Numbered from the stretch's first letter, positions 46,944 through 55,861 are shown. The stretch is DNA of 64,000 bases from Isoptericola chiayiensis (GCF_013149805.1 NZ_JABEZT010000009.1:1-64000); one strand, 5' to 3'. Numbers and translations are program-made. Notes: generated by a model from the sequence alone, not told the origin.

Positions 46944-48002
46944 ATGCGCACCATCCGCCCCACCGCCCTCGCCCGCCCGCACCGCACCGCACGCCGCACC
47001 GCCGCCGTCGGCGCGCTGCTCGTCGGAGGTCTCGCCCTCACGGCGTGCGGCACCGCCGACGCCGAGACCGACGCCGGCAGCGACGCCACCACCGAGGCGA
47101 GCGAGGCGGAGGCCCTCGCCGTCGGCGTGTTCCTGCCCGGCTCGACCTCCGACACCGGGTTCATGGAGTCCGCCTACCTCGGTTACCAGCGCGTCGAGGC
47201 CGAGCTCGGCGACCAGGTCGACATGTCGTTCGTCGAGGAGGTCGCCTCCGCCGACTACGAGCAGACCCTCGTGCGGTTCGCCAGCACCTCCGACCTCGTG
47301 ATCTCCGTGGGCGGGCAGACCGACGCCGACCTGCGCAAGGTCGCCCCGCAGTTCCCCGACGTCACGTTCGTCGAGATCGGTGGGCCCGCCGACGCCGAGC
47401 CCCTGGACAACCTCGCCTACTACGACCCGCAGCAGGCCGAGGCCGAGTACCTCTCCGGCGCCGTCGCCGCGCTGTCCTCCGAGTCCGGCAAGGTCGGCTT
47501 CATCGGCGGCGTCGAGCTGCCCGCCATCGTCAACGCCTCGGTCGCGTTCGCCAACGGCGCCGAGGCCGCCGTGCCCGGCACCGAGGTCGTCACCCCGCAG
47601 TACCTCGGCGACTTCAACGACCCGGCCAAGGCCAAGCAGGCCGCCGCCGCGAACTACGGCGTGGGCGTCGACGTCATCGGGCAGATCGTCAACCTCGGCA
47701 AGCAGGGCATCGAGCAGGCCGCCCAGGACGCCGACGCAGCCATGATCGGCGGCCCCATCCCCGGCGAGTGCGCCGCGGACAGCCCGTACGTCGGCTACGT
47801 CCGCACCGACATCGGCACCGAGGTCGAGTACGCCGTGCAGTCCGTGCTCGACGGCACCTGGGAGGCCGCGCAGGTGCCCTTCGGCCTGACGACCGACCGT
47901 GACGGCACCGAGTTCGTGCTGTGCACCGACGACGCCGACACCGTCGCCGCCCTCGAGGAGATCACCGCGTCCGTCGCCGACGGCGAGGTCGCCCCGTACT
48001 GA
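46944..48002 (+). CDS. BmpA/PnrA-type nucleoside-binding lipoprotein
   Basis: Substrate-binding lipoprotein of 352 residues. A twin-basic N-terminus and hydrophobic stretch (VGALLVGGLALTAC) end in a lipobox with Cys about residue 35. The mature part has the BMP-family layout: VGVFLPGSTSDTGFMESAYLG, DLVISVGGQTDADL and VGFIGGVELPAIVN. BMP proteins mostly bind purine nucleosides. AGGAGG lies before the ATG. It heads an operon with an ATPase, two permeases and two enzymes. Confidence 0.9.
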   Translation: MRTIRPTALARPHRTARRTAAVGALLVGGLALTACGTADAETDAGSDATTEASEAEALAVGVFLPGSTSDTGFMESAYLGYQRVEAELGDQVDMSFVEEVASADYEQTLVRFASTSDLVISVGGQTDADLRKVAPQFPDVTFVEIGGPADAEPLDNLAYYDPQQAEAEYLSGAVAALSSESGKVGFIGGVELPAIVNASVAFANGAEAAVPGTEVVTPQYLGDFNDPAKAKQAAAANYGVGVDVIGQIVNLGKQGIEQAAQDADAAMIGGPIPGECAADSPYVGYVRTDIGTEVEYAVQSVLDGTWEAAQVPFGLTTDRDGTEFVLCTDDADTVAALEEITASVADGEVAPY

Positions 48003-48052
48003 TCCGGCCCCGGACGATCGCGACCCACCCGGACGACCGAGAGGAGCCGACC

Positions 48053-49756
48053 ATGACGACGACCCTGCCGCCGGCCCCGGCACGCGAGAACGACGACGGC
48101 ACGGCAGCGCCACCCGCGCTCGCCCTGCGGGGCGTGACCCGCGTCTTCGGCGCCCACACGGCGCTCGACACCGTCGACCTCGAGATCGCGGCCGGGGAGG
48201 TGCACTGCGTGCTCGGCGAGAACGGCGCCGGCAAGTCCACGCTGTGCAACATCGTGTTCGGCTCGCTGCCGCCCACCACCGGCGAGGTGCTCCTCGACGG
48301 GGAGCGGTTCGCCCCCTCCTCCCCGGCCGACGCGCTCGCCCGCGGTGTCGCGATGGTCCACCAGCACTTCTCCCTCGTCCCCACCCTCACGGTCCAGGAG
48401 AACCTGCTGCTCGGTCGGGGCGTGCGCCGCCTGCGCCCCGACCGGGCGGGGCTCGCCGCCCGCCTGGCCGCCATCGCCGAGACGCTGGGCCTGCAGGTCG
48501 AGCTCGACGCCCGGGCCGGCGACCTGAGCGTCGGCGCCCGCCAGCGCGTCGAGATCGTCAAGGCCCTCCTCGACGACCCGGCGATCCTGCTCCTCGACGA
48601 ACCCACCGCCGTCCTCGGCCCCGACGAGGTCGACAGCCTGCTCGCCACGGTTCGTCGCGTCGCCGCCGCGGGGACCGCCGTCGTGCTCGTGACCCACAAG
48701 CTCGGCGAGGTCATGCGCGTCGGCGACCGCGCCACGGTGCTGCGCGGCGGTCGCGTCGCCGGCAGCGGCCCGCTCGCCCGCGAAGGAGGTGCCGGGACGC
48801 CCGGCGCACCGGCGCTCACGGCGGCCGACCTCGTCGGCCTCATGGTCGGGCGGGAGGCCTCCAGCCTCGACCCGGTGCTCGCCGCGAGCGTCGGCGTCGT
48901 GCCCACGGCCGGCCCGTCGCACGACGGCGGACCCGAGGCACCCGCACGGTCCGGCACCCCGGTGCCGGCTCAGGGGCCGGCCCAGGTGCCGGCCCCGGCA
49001 ACCGGCGACCCGGTCCTCACGGTCCGGGGGCTCACCGTGGACGACGCCGACGGAGCCCGCCGCGTCGACGCCGTCGACCTGGAGATCCGGCCCGGCCAGA
49101 TCGTGGGCATCGCGGGCGTCGAGGGCAACGGGCAGAGCGAGCTCGTCGCCGCGCTGTCCGGCGCGCTGCCCGCCTCGGCGGGGACGGTGCTGCTCGACGG
49201 GGTGGACGTCACCCACGCCGGGCCGCGCCGCCGTACGGCGCTCGGGCTCGGCGTCGTCCCGGAGGACCGCCACCACGAGGCCGTCGTGACCGGGCTCAGC
49301 GTCACCACCAACCTGCTGCTCGGCCGGCTGCACCGCTTCCGCCGGCTCGGCCTGCTCGACCGCCGCGCCATGCGTGCCGCCGCGGCCGACCTGACGGACC
49401 GCTTCGACGTGCGCACCGCGAGCCTCGACGCCCCCATGTCCTCGCTGTCCGGGGGCAACCAGCAGAAGGCCGTCCTCGCGCGCGAGCTCAGCCTCGACCC
49501 GCTGCGCTGCGTCGTCGCCGCCCAACCCACCCGGGGCCTCGACCTCGGCGCGGTGGACGACGTCGTCGCGCACCTGCGCACCGCGGCAGCACGCGGCGTC
49601 GGCGTCCTCGTCGTCTCCAGCGAGCTGTCCGAGCTGCTGGTCCTGTGCGACCGCGTGCACGTCGCCTACCGGGGCGCGCTGCGCGGACCCGTACCCACCG
49701 ACGCCCCCGACGCCCGGGACCGCGTCGCCCACCTCATGACGGGAGCCCCGGCATGA
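48053..49756 (+). CDS. ABC transporter ATPase with two cassettes (YufO/RbsA-like)
   Basis: A 567-residue protein with tandem nucleotide-binding domains. The first has Walker A GENGAGKST, signature LSVGARQRVEIVKAL and Walker B LLLDEPT. The second has a degenerate Walker A GVEGNGQSE, signature LSGGNQQKAVLAREL and Walker B-like region CVVAAQPTRGLDLGA. Such asymmetry is normal for sugar/nucleoside importers. An Ala/Pro/Gly linker of about 45 residues joins the halves. It energises the two following permeases; the next gene overlaps its stop. Confidence 0.93.
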   Translation: MTTTLPPAPARENDDGTAAPPALALRGVTRVFGAHTALDTVDLEIAAGEVHCVLGENGAGKSTLCNIVFGSLPPTTGEVLLDGERFAPSSPADALARGVAMVHQHFSLVPTLTVQENLLLGRGVRRLRPDRAGLAARLAAIAETLGLQVELDARAGDLSVGARQRVEIVKALLDDPAILLLDEPTAVLGPDEVDSLLATVRRVAAAGTAVVLVTHKLGEVMRVGDRATVLRGGRVAGSGPLAREGGAGTPGAPALTAADLVGLMVGREASSLDPVLAASVGVVPTAGPSHDGGPEAPARSGTPVPAQGPAQVPAPATGDPVLTVRGLTVDDADGARRVDAVDLEIRPGQIVGIAGVEGNGQSELVAALSGALPASAGTVLLDGVDVTHAGPRRRTALGLGVVPEDRHHEAVVTGLSVTTNLLLGRLHRFRRLGLLDRRAMRAAAADLTDRFDVRTASLDAPMSSLSGGNQQKAVLARELSLDPLRCVVAAQPTRGLDLGAVDDVVAHLRTAAARGVGVLVVSSELSELLVLCDRVHVAYRGALRGPVPTDAPDARDRVAHLMTGAPA

Positions 49757-50976
49757 CCGCCCCCACCTCCACGACCACCGCCGTCGTCCCCACACCCGGC
49801 GACGACGACGGCCCCGCGGCGCCCGCACCGGCCGCGCCCGCAGGCCCCGCTTGGCGCGACCGCCTCCTCGACGCCCGACCCGTCCTCGTCCCCCTCGCCG
49901 CGGTGCTCGGGGCGCTCGCCGTCAGCACCGGGCTGGCCGCCCTCGCCGGGGCGACGCCCGCCGAGGCCGCCACCGCCCTGTGGGAGGGCATGGTCGGCAC
50001 GCCGTACGCCATCGGGTCCTCGCTCAACGTCGCCGCCGTGCTGCTGCTCGTCGCCACCGGGTTCCTGGTCGCCCACCGCGCCGGCCTCGTCAACGTCGGC
50101 GGCGAGGGACAGATCGCCGTGGGAGCCGTGGCCGCCACAGCCGTCGGCACCTCGCTGCCCTCGACCGTCGCCGCCGCCGTCGCCCTGCCGCTGCTCCTCC
50201 TCGCCGCCGCGGCCGGCGGCGCCGCCTGGGCGTCCATCGCCGCCTGGCTCGCTGTGCGCCGAGGCGTCAGCGAAGTCATCACCACGCTGCTGCTCAACTT
50301 CGTCGGCGTCGCCGTGCTCGTGCTGTCCATCCACGAGGAAGCCCTCCTGCGCCAACCCGTCACCAGCTCCGAGACCCTGCCGCAGTCCTCCCCGCTCGTC
50401 GACGCCGCCCACCTCCCGCTGCTCGGCCTCCCGGACTCCCCGGCCACCGCCGCCGTCGTGCTGGCGCTCGTGGGCGCCGTCGTCGGCTCTGTGGTGCTGC
50501 GCCGCACGGCCACCGGCGTCCGGCTCGAGGCCGTCGGCCGCTCCCAACCGGCCGCCCGTCGGCTCGGCGTGCCCGTGGACCGCCTGCGGTTCTCCGCGCT
50601 GACCACGGCAGGCGCCACCTCCGGCGTCGCCGGGGGAGTCCTCGTGGCCTCCGTGCCCTACGTGCTCGACGAGGGGCTCGCCTCCGGGTACGGGTTCTCC
50701 GGGCTCGTCGTCGGGCTGCTCGCCCGCGGCTCCTTCACCGCCGCCGTCGGGATCGCCGCCGCCCTCGGGTTCCTCGTCTCCGGCGGGATCAACCTGCAGC
50801 TCGCCGCCGGCGTGCCCGCCTCCATCACCCAGATCGCCGAGAGCCTCATCATCCTCGGCGTCGCCGGCACCGCTATCTGGACCGTGCGCCGCACGACCCG
50901 GACCCGTCGTCCGTGGTGGCGCTCCCGCACCACCGGCCGTACCGCCGCCCGCCCCGCACCGGAGGTCGCCCCGTGA
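49753..50976 (+). CDS. nucleoside ABC transporter permease 1 (YufP-like)
   Basis: Membrane subunit of 407 residues in the BPD_transp_2 family. A 40-residue Ala/Pro/Thr N-terminal tail precedes about 8-9 membrane segments. The family signature GLVNVGGEGQIAVGAVAA (about residues 115-132) and the cytoplasmic loop AVGRSQPAARRLGV are present. ATG overlaps the ATPase stop by 4 bases, and its stop overlaps the next permease start. Confidence 0.92.
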   Translation: MTAPTSTTTAVVPTPGDDDGPAAPAPAAPAGPAWRDRLLDARPVLVPLAAVLGALAVSTGLAALAGATPAEAATALWEGMVGTPYAIGSSLNVAAVLLLVATGFLVAHRAGLVNVGGEGQIAVGAVAATAVGTSLPSTVAAAVALPLLLLAAAAGGAAWASIAAWLAVRRGVSEVITTLLLNFVGVAVLVLSIHEEALLRQPVTSSETLPQSSPLVDAAHLPLLGLPDSPATAAVVLALVGAVVGSVVLRRTATGVRLEAVGRSQPAARRLGVPVDRLRFSALTTAGATSGVAGGVLVASVPYVLDEGLASGYGFSGLVVGLLARGSFTAAVGIAAALGFLVSGGINLQLAAGVPASITQIAESLIILGVAGTAIWTVRRTTRTRRPWWRSRTTGRTAARPAPEVAP

Positions 50977-51899
50977 TCCCCACCCTGACCGACCTGCTGG
51001 TCGCGAGCATCGCGCTGGCCGTCCCCGTCCTCGTCGCCGCCAGCGGCGAGCTCGTCGGCGAACGCGCCGGCGTCCTGACGATGAGCGTCGAGGGCATGAT
51101 GCTCACCGGCGCGTTCGCCTCCGTCGTCGGGGCCACATCCAGCGGCTCGGCGCTCTACGGCGTCGCCTGCGGCGCCGTCGCCGGACTGCTCGTCGGAGTG
51201 CTGCAGGCCGTGCTCAGCGTCGTCCTGCGGGCCGACCAGATCGTCACCGGGCTGGCCGCCAACGCCCTCGCCCTGGCCGGCACCACGTTCGGCGCGCGCC
51301 TCCTGCTGGAGCGCGGCGCGCCGGTGCCCGGCTTCTCCCGGGTGGAGATCCCGCTCCTGGCCGACATCCCCGTCCTCGGGCCCGCGCTGTTCCGCCAGAC
51401 CGGCCTCGCCTACGTGCTCATCGCCGTCGTCGTCCTGCTCGCGATCCTCACCTCGCGGCGCACGGGCTGGGGCCTCGCCGTGGACGCCGTGGGGGAGGAC
51501 GCCGCCAGCGCCGACCGCTCCGGCATCCCCGTGCTGCAGGTGCGGTTCGCCGCGGTGCTCGTGGTCGGGCTGCTCTCAGGCCTCGCGGGGACGCAGCTCG
51601 CGCTGTCCGAGGTGCACACCTTCACCGACAACATGACCGCCGGGACCGGCTACCTCGCGGTCGTCGCCGTCATCGCCGGCAGCTGGCGCCCCGTGGGCGT
51701 CGCCGTCGCCGCCGTCGTGTTCGGGCTCGCCCAGGCGCTGCAGTTCACGCTGCCGGCCCTCGGCGTCGACGTGCCGTTCGCTCTGCTCGTGATGCTGCCC
51801 TACGTGCTGGCGCTGCTCGCCGTGGCCGGGTTCGTCAGCCACAGCCGGCCACCCGCCGGGCTCAACACCGCGTTCGTGCGGCAGGGGAGGGCCGCGTGA
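50973..51899 (+). CDS. nucleoside ABC transporter permease 2 (YufQ-like)
   Basis: Second permease, 308 residues, BPD_transp_2 family. The segment GELVGERAGVLTMSVEGMML near the N-terminus corresponds to the family GEGIN-type motif, and VGEDAASADRSGIPVLQVRF is the conserved cytoplasmic loop. About eight hydrophobic segments. GTG start inside the stop of permease 1. Together the four proteins form a complete importer. Confidence 0.92.
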   Translation: MIPTLTDLLVASIALAVPVLVAASGELVGERAGVLTMSVEGMMLTGAFASVVGATSSGSALYGVACGAVAGLLVGVLQAVLSVVLRADQIVTGLAANALALAGTTFGARLLLERGAPVPGFSRVEIPLLADIPVLGPALFRQTGLAYVLIAVVVLLAILTSRRTGWGLAVDAVGEDAASADRSGIPVLQVRFAAVLVVGLLSGLAGTQLALSEVHTFTDNMTAGTGYLAVVAVIAGSWRPVGVAVAAVVFGLAQALQFTLPALGVDVPFALLVMLPYVLALLAVAGFVSHSRPPAGLNTAFVRQGRAA

Positions 51900-52948
51900 C
51901 CGCCGCTCCCGGCCCGTCCCTGCCGTCCTTCACCTCCCGTCCGATCCCTGGAGCTCCCGTGCCGCTCGTCCTGACCCGTTCCGACCTCGCCGGGCTGGTG
52001 ACGCCCGCGGCCGTCGTCGACGCCGTCGAGCGGGCGTTCGCCGACCTCGCCGAGGGGTCCGCGTCCCAGGCCCCGCTCGCCGTGGCCGCCGTGGACGACG
52101 CCGCGCACTTCCTGCCCATGACGGCGGTGTCCCGCCGCGCCGGGCTCGCCGGGTCGAAGCTGCTCGCCGACGTCCCCGGCAACCGGGACCGCGGGCTGCC
52201 CGCGCAGCGCTCGGTGCTCGTGCTGGCGGACGCCGACGACGGCGCACCGGTCGCCGTGCTCGACGGCGGCCTGCCCACCCGGTTGCGCACCGCCGCGGCC
52301 AGCGCCGTCGCCACGCGCTGGCTCGCCCCGCCGTCGGCTCGTGTCCTGGGACTGGTGGGTGCCGGAGGACTGGCGCTCGAGCACGTCAGCGCCGTCGCGG
52401 GGGTGCGGCCGCTGGAGCAGGTGCTGTTCTGGACGCGCTCGGACGCCACGGCCGCGACGTTCGTCGACGGGGTCGGCGCGCGCCACCCGGAGATCAAGGT
52501 GACCCGCGTGGACTCGCCGGCCGGCGCCGTCGAGCCGGCCGACGTCGTGTGCACGCTGACGCCGTCGCGCGAACCCGTGGTGCGGGGGGAGTGGTTCCAC
52601 CCCGGGCTGCACGTCAACGTCGTCGGCGCCCCGCCGCGGCCGGACCACCGGGAGGTCGACGGCGAGGCGATGGCGCGCTCGCGGGTCGTCGTGGACTCGG
52701 TGTCCACCGCGCTGGGCGAGTCCGGCGACGCGCTGCTGGCGATCGCCGAGGGGGCGATCGACGAGTCGGCCTGCCGCCTCGAGCTCGGTGCCGTGGTCGC
52801 CGGCCTGGCGCCCGGACGGCGTGACGCGGAGGAGATCACCCTGTTCGACTCGGTCGGCCTCGGACTGCTCGACGTGGTGATCGGTCGGCTGCTCGTCGAC
52901 GCCGCCCGGGCGGCCGGGCGCGGGCTGTCCGTAGAGTTGTCGGCATGA
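51896..52948 (+). CDS. ornithine cyclodeaminase/mu-crystallin-family protein
   Basis: A 350-residue member of the OCD family. It has an N-terminal dimerisation part (LTRSDLAGLVTPAAVVDAVE), the NAD(P) fold GLVGAGGLALEHVSA (about residues 153-167), and the C-terminal FDSVGLGLLDVVIGRLL typical of this family. Other members act as ornithine cyclodeaminases, imine reductases or amino-acid dehydrogenases. Translational coupling to a nucleoside importer and a deaminase is unusual and suggests a substrate derived from a purine or a ureide, but this is inference. GTG start. Confidence 0.85.
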   Translation: MTAAPGPSLPSFTSRPIPGAPVPLVLTRSDLAGLVTPAAVVDAVERAFADLAEGSASQAPLAVAAVDDAAHFLPMTAVSRRAGLAGSKLLADVPGNRDRGLPAQRSVLVLADADDGAPVAVLDGGLPTRLRTAAASAVATRWLAPPSARVLGLVGAGGLALEHVSAVAGVRPLEQVLFWTRSDATAATFVDGVGARHPEIKVTRVDSPAGAVEPADVVCTLTPSREPVVRGEWFHPGLHVNVVGAPPRPDHREVDGEAMARSRVVVDSVSTALGESGDALLAIAEGAIDESACRLELGAVVAGLAPGRRDAEEITLFDSVGLGLLDVVIGRLLVDAARAAGRGLSVELSA

Positions 52949-53433
52949 GCACGGTGGAGCTGTCCCCGGGGGACCGGACGCACCTGGCCGAGGCGCTGCG
53001 GATCGCCCGCGAGACGCAGGCCGAGGGGAACAAGCCGTTCGGCGCGGTGCTCGTGGCCGCGGACGGACGCGTGCTCGCGACCGGCCGCAACGCCGCCGCG
53101 CAGACCGGTGACCCGACGTCGCACGCCGAGCTGGACGCGGTCCGGGCCGTGGCCGCGGCGGATCGCGGCGCCGTCGCAGGCGCGACGATGTTCGCCAGCG
53201 GTGAGCCGTGCCCGATGTGCGCGGCGGCGCTCGTGTGGTCCGGCGTCGGTCGGATCGTGTTCGGGACGGCGGCGGCCGACATCCGGGCCGTGGCGCCTGG
53301 GCCGCCCGGGTTCCGCCTGCCGTGCGCGGACGTGGTGGCGGCGTCGGACGCGATCCTCGAGGTGGTCGGGCCGGCGCTCGGCGAGGAGGGCCTCGCCCCC
53401 TTCCGCGAGGTAGGCAACTCTCCCGCGGGGTAG
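52945..53433 (+). CDS. CDA-fold nucleoside/base deaminase (guanine deaminase-like)
   Basis: Zinc hydrolase of 162 residues. The catalytic motifs are TSHAELDAV (His ligand and Glu proton shuttle) and GEPCPMCAAALVWSG (two Cys ligands), as in guanine deaminase and TadA-like enzymes. The N-terminal ARETQAEGNKPFGAVLV stretch favours guanine or cytosine-type base deaminase. ATG overlaps the upstream stop, and a TAGAGT box 7 bases upstream could give an internal leaderless promoter. The C-terminus (REVGNSPAG) and the TAG stop are encoded by repeat array B. Confidence 0.88.
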   Translation: MSTVELSPGDRTHLAEALRIARETQAEGNKPFGAVLVAADGRVLATGRNAAAQTGDPTSHAELDAVRAVAAADRGAVAGATMFASGEPCPMCAAALVWSGVGRIVFGTAAADIRAVAPGPPGFRLPCADVVAASDAILEVVGPALGEEGLAPFREVGNSPAG

Positions 53434-53586
53434 CGCACCGATCCACGAGGTAGGCGACTTCTCGGCGAGGTAGGCAACCCCACCGCGGCGTCGGTCCGTC
53501 GGAGGGTGCCTACCTCGCCGCAAGGTCGCCTACCTCGCGAAGCAGTTGCCTACCCCGCGGCGAAGTTGCCTACCTCGCGGCGGGGA
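53404..53586. repeat. array B: inverted tandem 20-bp repeats between convergent genes
   Basis: Five forward units (53404-53503, for example CACGAGGTAGGCGACTTCTC; the last is degenerate) face four inverse units (53507-53586, for example TGCCTACCTCGCCGCAAGGT). The period is exactly 20 bases on both sides. The array fills the whole gap between the deaminase and the aminopeptidase-like genes and enters both coding ends, providing both TAG stops. Same family as arrays A and C. Confidence 0.92.
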
Positions 53587-54889
53587 GCGGGCCGCCGCGG
53601 GCGTCGAGCCGGTCCACCAGCGTGGTGAACACGTCGCCGGCACGCAGCCCGTCGTGCTCGAACTGGTTCGTCACCCAGGCCCGGGCGTCGCCGACGCGGT
53701 TCGCGGTGTCCAGGGAGAGGTCGGCATCGACGAACATGTCGTCGAAGTAGACCGCGGCCTCCAGCGGTATCTCGTTGGCGGCGAGCAGCTCGGTGTCGTA
53801 CAGCTCCGGCCAGTCGTCCCGGGTCGCCAGGGCGTGCGCCGCGTCCCGGAAGGGGCGAAGGGCGCTGATCTGGTCGAACATCCAGGGGAAGATCATCTCG
53901 CCGGTGAACAGCAGCGGGCGGGCGCTGGTGGCGAACGCCGGGTCGGTGTCGCGGACGCGCTGGGCCGCCCACGCCGTCGCCGCCGGGCCCTGGGCGTAGA
54001 TCGACTCGTGCAGCACGGCGTACAGCGGGTTGGTCGCGAACCCCGTGGCGGCCTCGATCTCGGCGAGGAACGTGTCGGTCAGGTCGTCCGGGGCGCCGTC
54101 GTCGAACGCCTCGTCGACGATCCAGTGCACCCGCTCGAACCCGGGTCCCATCCCGAACGCCATGCCGAGGGTCTGGAACCGTTCGACGCTCAGCAGGTCG
54201 CCGCCGGGCAGGCGCACGTCGCCCGCGGCGATCTGGTCAGCGATCCGCCCGATCCGCTCGACGTCGGCCGGGTAGCGCTCGCGGTACTGCGCGTTCTTCG
54301 CGACGACGCCGGCCTGCGTGCGCTCGTAGACCTCGTCGGCGCTCGCGTCGAGCCCCGCGAGACCGCCGGTGACGTACGACGCCGCGAGCCCCTCGGGTGC
54401 GGACGACAGGTAGGTGAGGGTCAGGAACCCGCCGTAGGACTGCCCGAGCGTGGACCAGCGTCGTCCGCCGTACACGGTGTTCCGCACGTGCTCCGCGTCG
54501 CGCACGATCGAGTCGGCACGGAAGTGGGACAGGTACTCCGCCTGCACGTCGCCGGACCCGAGCCGCTGCAGCGCCCCGGCCCGGACCGCCGTCGAACGAC
54601 CCGTGCCGCGTTGGTCGAGCAGCACCACCCGGAACCGCTTCAGCGCCTCGCCGACCCAGCCCTCGGCGCCGGTGGGCCGAGGCCCCTTGCCGCCCGGTCC
54701 GCCCTGCAGGAAGACCAGCAGGGGCAGCTCCTCGGACCGTCGGGTCGGCGCCACCAGCTCGCGCGCGAACACGCTCAGCGTGCGGTCGTCGGCGGGTGCG
54801 GTCCAGTCGAGGGGGACCGTGAGGGTGCGGTCGGTGACGTGGACGCCGGGGATCGTGTACGAGGTCTCGCTCGTGACGGTGCCGCTCAC
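53570..54889 (-). CDS. prolyl aminopeptidase-like alpha/beta hydrolase
   Basis: A 439-residue serine peptidase of the proline iminopeptidase family (S33). The oxyanion segment is LLVFLQGGPGGKGPRP, DQRGTGRST follows, and the nucleophile elbow is LGQSYGGFLTLTYL with Ser about residue 150. The acid and His are expected in the C-terminal part (FVDADLSLDTANRV and NQFEHDGLRAGD). It should release N-terminal Pro or other residues from peptides in the cytoplasm. GTG start, leaderless, 6 bases after TAGGCT. The C-terminal AAR and TAG stop come from repeat array B. Confidence 0.9.
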   Translation of the reverse strand: MSGTVTSETSYTIPGVHVTDRTLTVPLDWTAPADDRTLSVFARELVAPTRRSEELPLLVFLQGGPGGKGPRPTGAEGWVGEALKRFRVVLLDQRGTGRSTAVRAGALQRLGSGDVQAEYLSHFRADSIVRDAEHVRNTVYGGRRWSTLGQSYGGFLTLTYLSSAPEGLAASYVTGGLAGLDASADEVYERTQAGVVAKNAQYRERYPADVERIGRIADQIAAGDVRLPGGDLLSVERFQTLGMAFGMGPGFERVHWIVDEAFDDGAPDDLTDTFLAEIEAATGFATNPLYAVLHESIYAQGPAATAWAAQRVRDTDPAFATSARPLLFTGEMIFPWMFDQISALRPFRDAAHALATRDDWPELYDTELLAANEIPLEAAVYFDDMFVDADLSLDTANRVGDARAWVTNQFEHDGLRAGDVFTTLVDRLDARGGPLPAAR

Positions 54890-54931
54890 GTCCCCAGCCT
54901 AAGCCCGGGTGTGACCACCGCGACTCACTCA

Positions 54932-54964
54932 TTGTTTTGATGAGATCAAAACAACGGGTAGGGT
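54932..54964 (+). promoter_or_regulatory. Fur-family box and -10 of the fur gene
   Basis: TTGTTTTGAT (54932-54941) and ATCAAAACAA (54945-54954) form a perfect 10-bp inverted repeat with a 3-base centre. It is strikingly AT-rich for this genome and lies directly before TAGGGT (54959-54964), a -10 box placed 7 bases ahead of the ATG. The site should occlude the promoter and gives autorepression by the encoded Fur-family protein. Confidence 0.8.
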
Positions 54965-54971
54965 CGGTGCC

Positions 54972-55451
54972 ATGAACCACGCAGGCTCGACGCGCAACGC
55001 CACGGACCGTGCCCGGTCCCTCCGGGAACGAGGCCTGCGCGCGACGGCCGGACGGGTCGCCGCGCTCGCCTACGTCGACGCGCACCCGCACGTCACCGCC
55101 GCCGACGTCTTCGAGGCGCTCCGCGAGGAGCTTCCCTCGACCTCGCCGCAGGCGGTGCACAACGTCCTCGCCGACCTGCACCGGCACGGCCTGCTGCGCC
55201 GGACGGACCTTCCCGACTCCGCCGGCGCGCAGTACGAGACCCGCACCGGCGACAACCACCACCACGTCCAGTGCGTCGTGTGCGGCCGGGTCGAGGACGT
55301 CGACTGCGTCGTCGGGCACGCGCCGTGCCTGACGCCGTCGGACAGCCACGGCATGCGGGTCTTCGTCACCGACGTGACCTTCCGCGGCATCTGCCGCACC
55401 TGCGAGGACCAGACGTCCGAGAACCCGACCGGCCCGACCCGGCTCCCCTGA
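54972..55451 (+). CDS. furA: Fur-family regulator (FurA/CatR/PerR-like)
   Basis: Metal-dependent peroxide- or iron-responsive repressor of 159 residues. The winged helix (RGLRATAGRVAALAYVDAHP and SPQAVHNVLADLHRHGLLRR) fills residues 20-85; the metal site motif DNHHHVQCVVCGRVEDVD and a second Cys pair (GICRTCEDQ) bind structural zinc. FurA genes normally precede catalase-peroxidase; here a 120-residue unknown protein follows instead. Leaderless ATG behind a perfect palindrome. Confidence 0.9.
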   Translation: MNHAGSTRNATDRARSLRERGLRATAGRVAALAYVDAHPHVTAADVFEALREELPSTSPQAVHNVLADLHRHGLLRRTDLPDSAGAQYETRTGDNHHHVQCVVCGRVEDVDCVVGHAPCLTPSDSHGMRVFVTDVTFRGICRTCEDQTSENPTGPTRLP

Positions 55452-55476
55452 ACAGTCCTTCCCGAGAGGAATCACC

Positions 55477-55839
55477 ATGACTACGACCACCACCGCTCCC
55501 GCGGCGCCCACCACCGCTCACCCCGCCGTCGTGCAGGACTCGCTGCGTACCGCGACCGTGGCCCTCGCCGACCTGCGCGGCCCCGTCCCCGGACGGCTGC
55601 CGCTGGCGCACGACGAGTTCGTCGCCACCCTGGGCACCGCCGGCCCCGGCGCGCCCAGCCACGTGCTCGGCCGCCGCGACGGTGGCCGTCCCTACGACCG
55701 CGTCGCCCTGAGCTACCGTTCCGGCGGTGCCGTCCACCAGCGCGTCTGGACGCTCGTGTCCGACCACGGCGCCGACGTGCGCTACGAGCTGGCCGAGGAC
55801 ACGGCCTCGCGGGGATCCTTCGCCGTCCTGTCGCGCTGA
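55477..55839 (+). CDS. hypothetical protein in fur operon
   Basis: A 120-residue protein with a Thr/Ala/Pro-rich N-terminus and a soluble C-terminal part containing HVLGRRDGGRPYDRVALSYR and HQRVWTLVSDHG. GAGAGGAATCACC before the ATG is a good ribosome site, 25 bases after the fur stop, so it is probably in the same transcript. No family was recognised, and no signal peptide, membrane span or Cys motif is present. Control by Fur suggests an oxidative-stress or metal role. Confidence 0.7.
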   Translation: MTTTTTAPAAPTTAHPAVVQDSLRTATVALADLRGPVPGRLPLAHDEFVATLGTAGPGAPSHVLGRRDGGRPYDRVALSYRSGGAVHQRVWTLVSDHGADVRYELAEDTASRGSFAVLSR

Positions 55840-55861
55840 GGCCCGCCCCCGTGCGACACGT

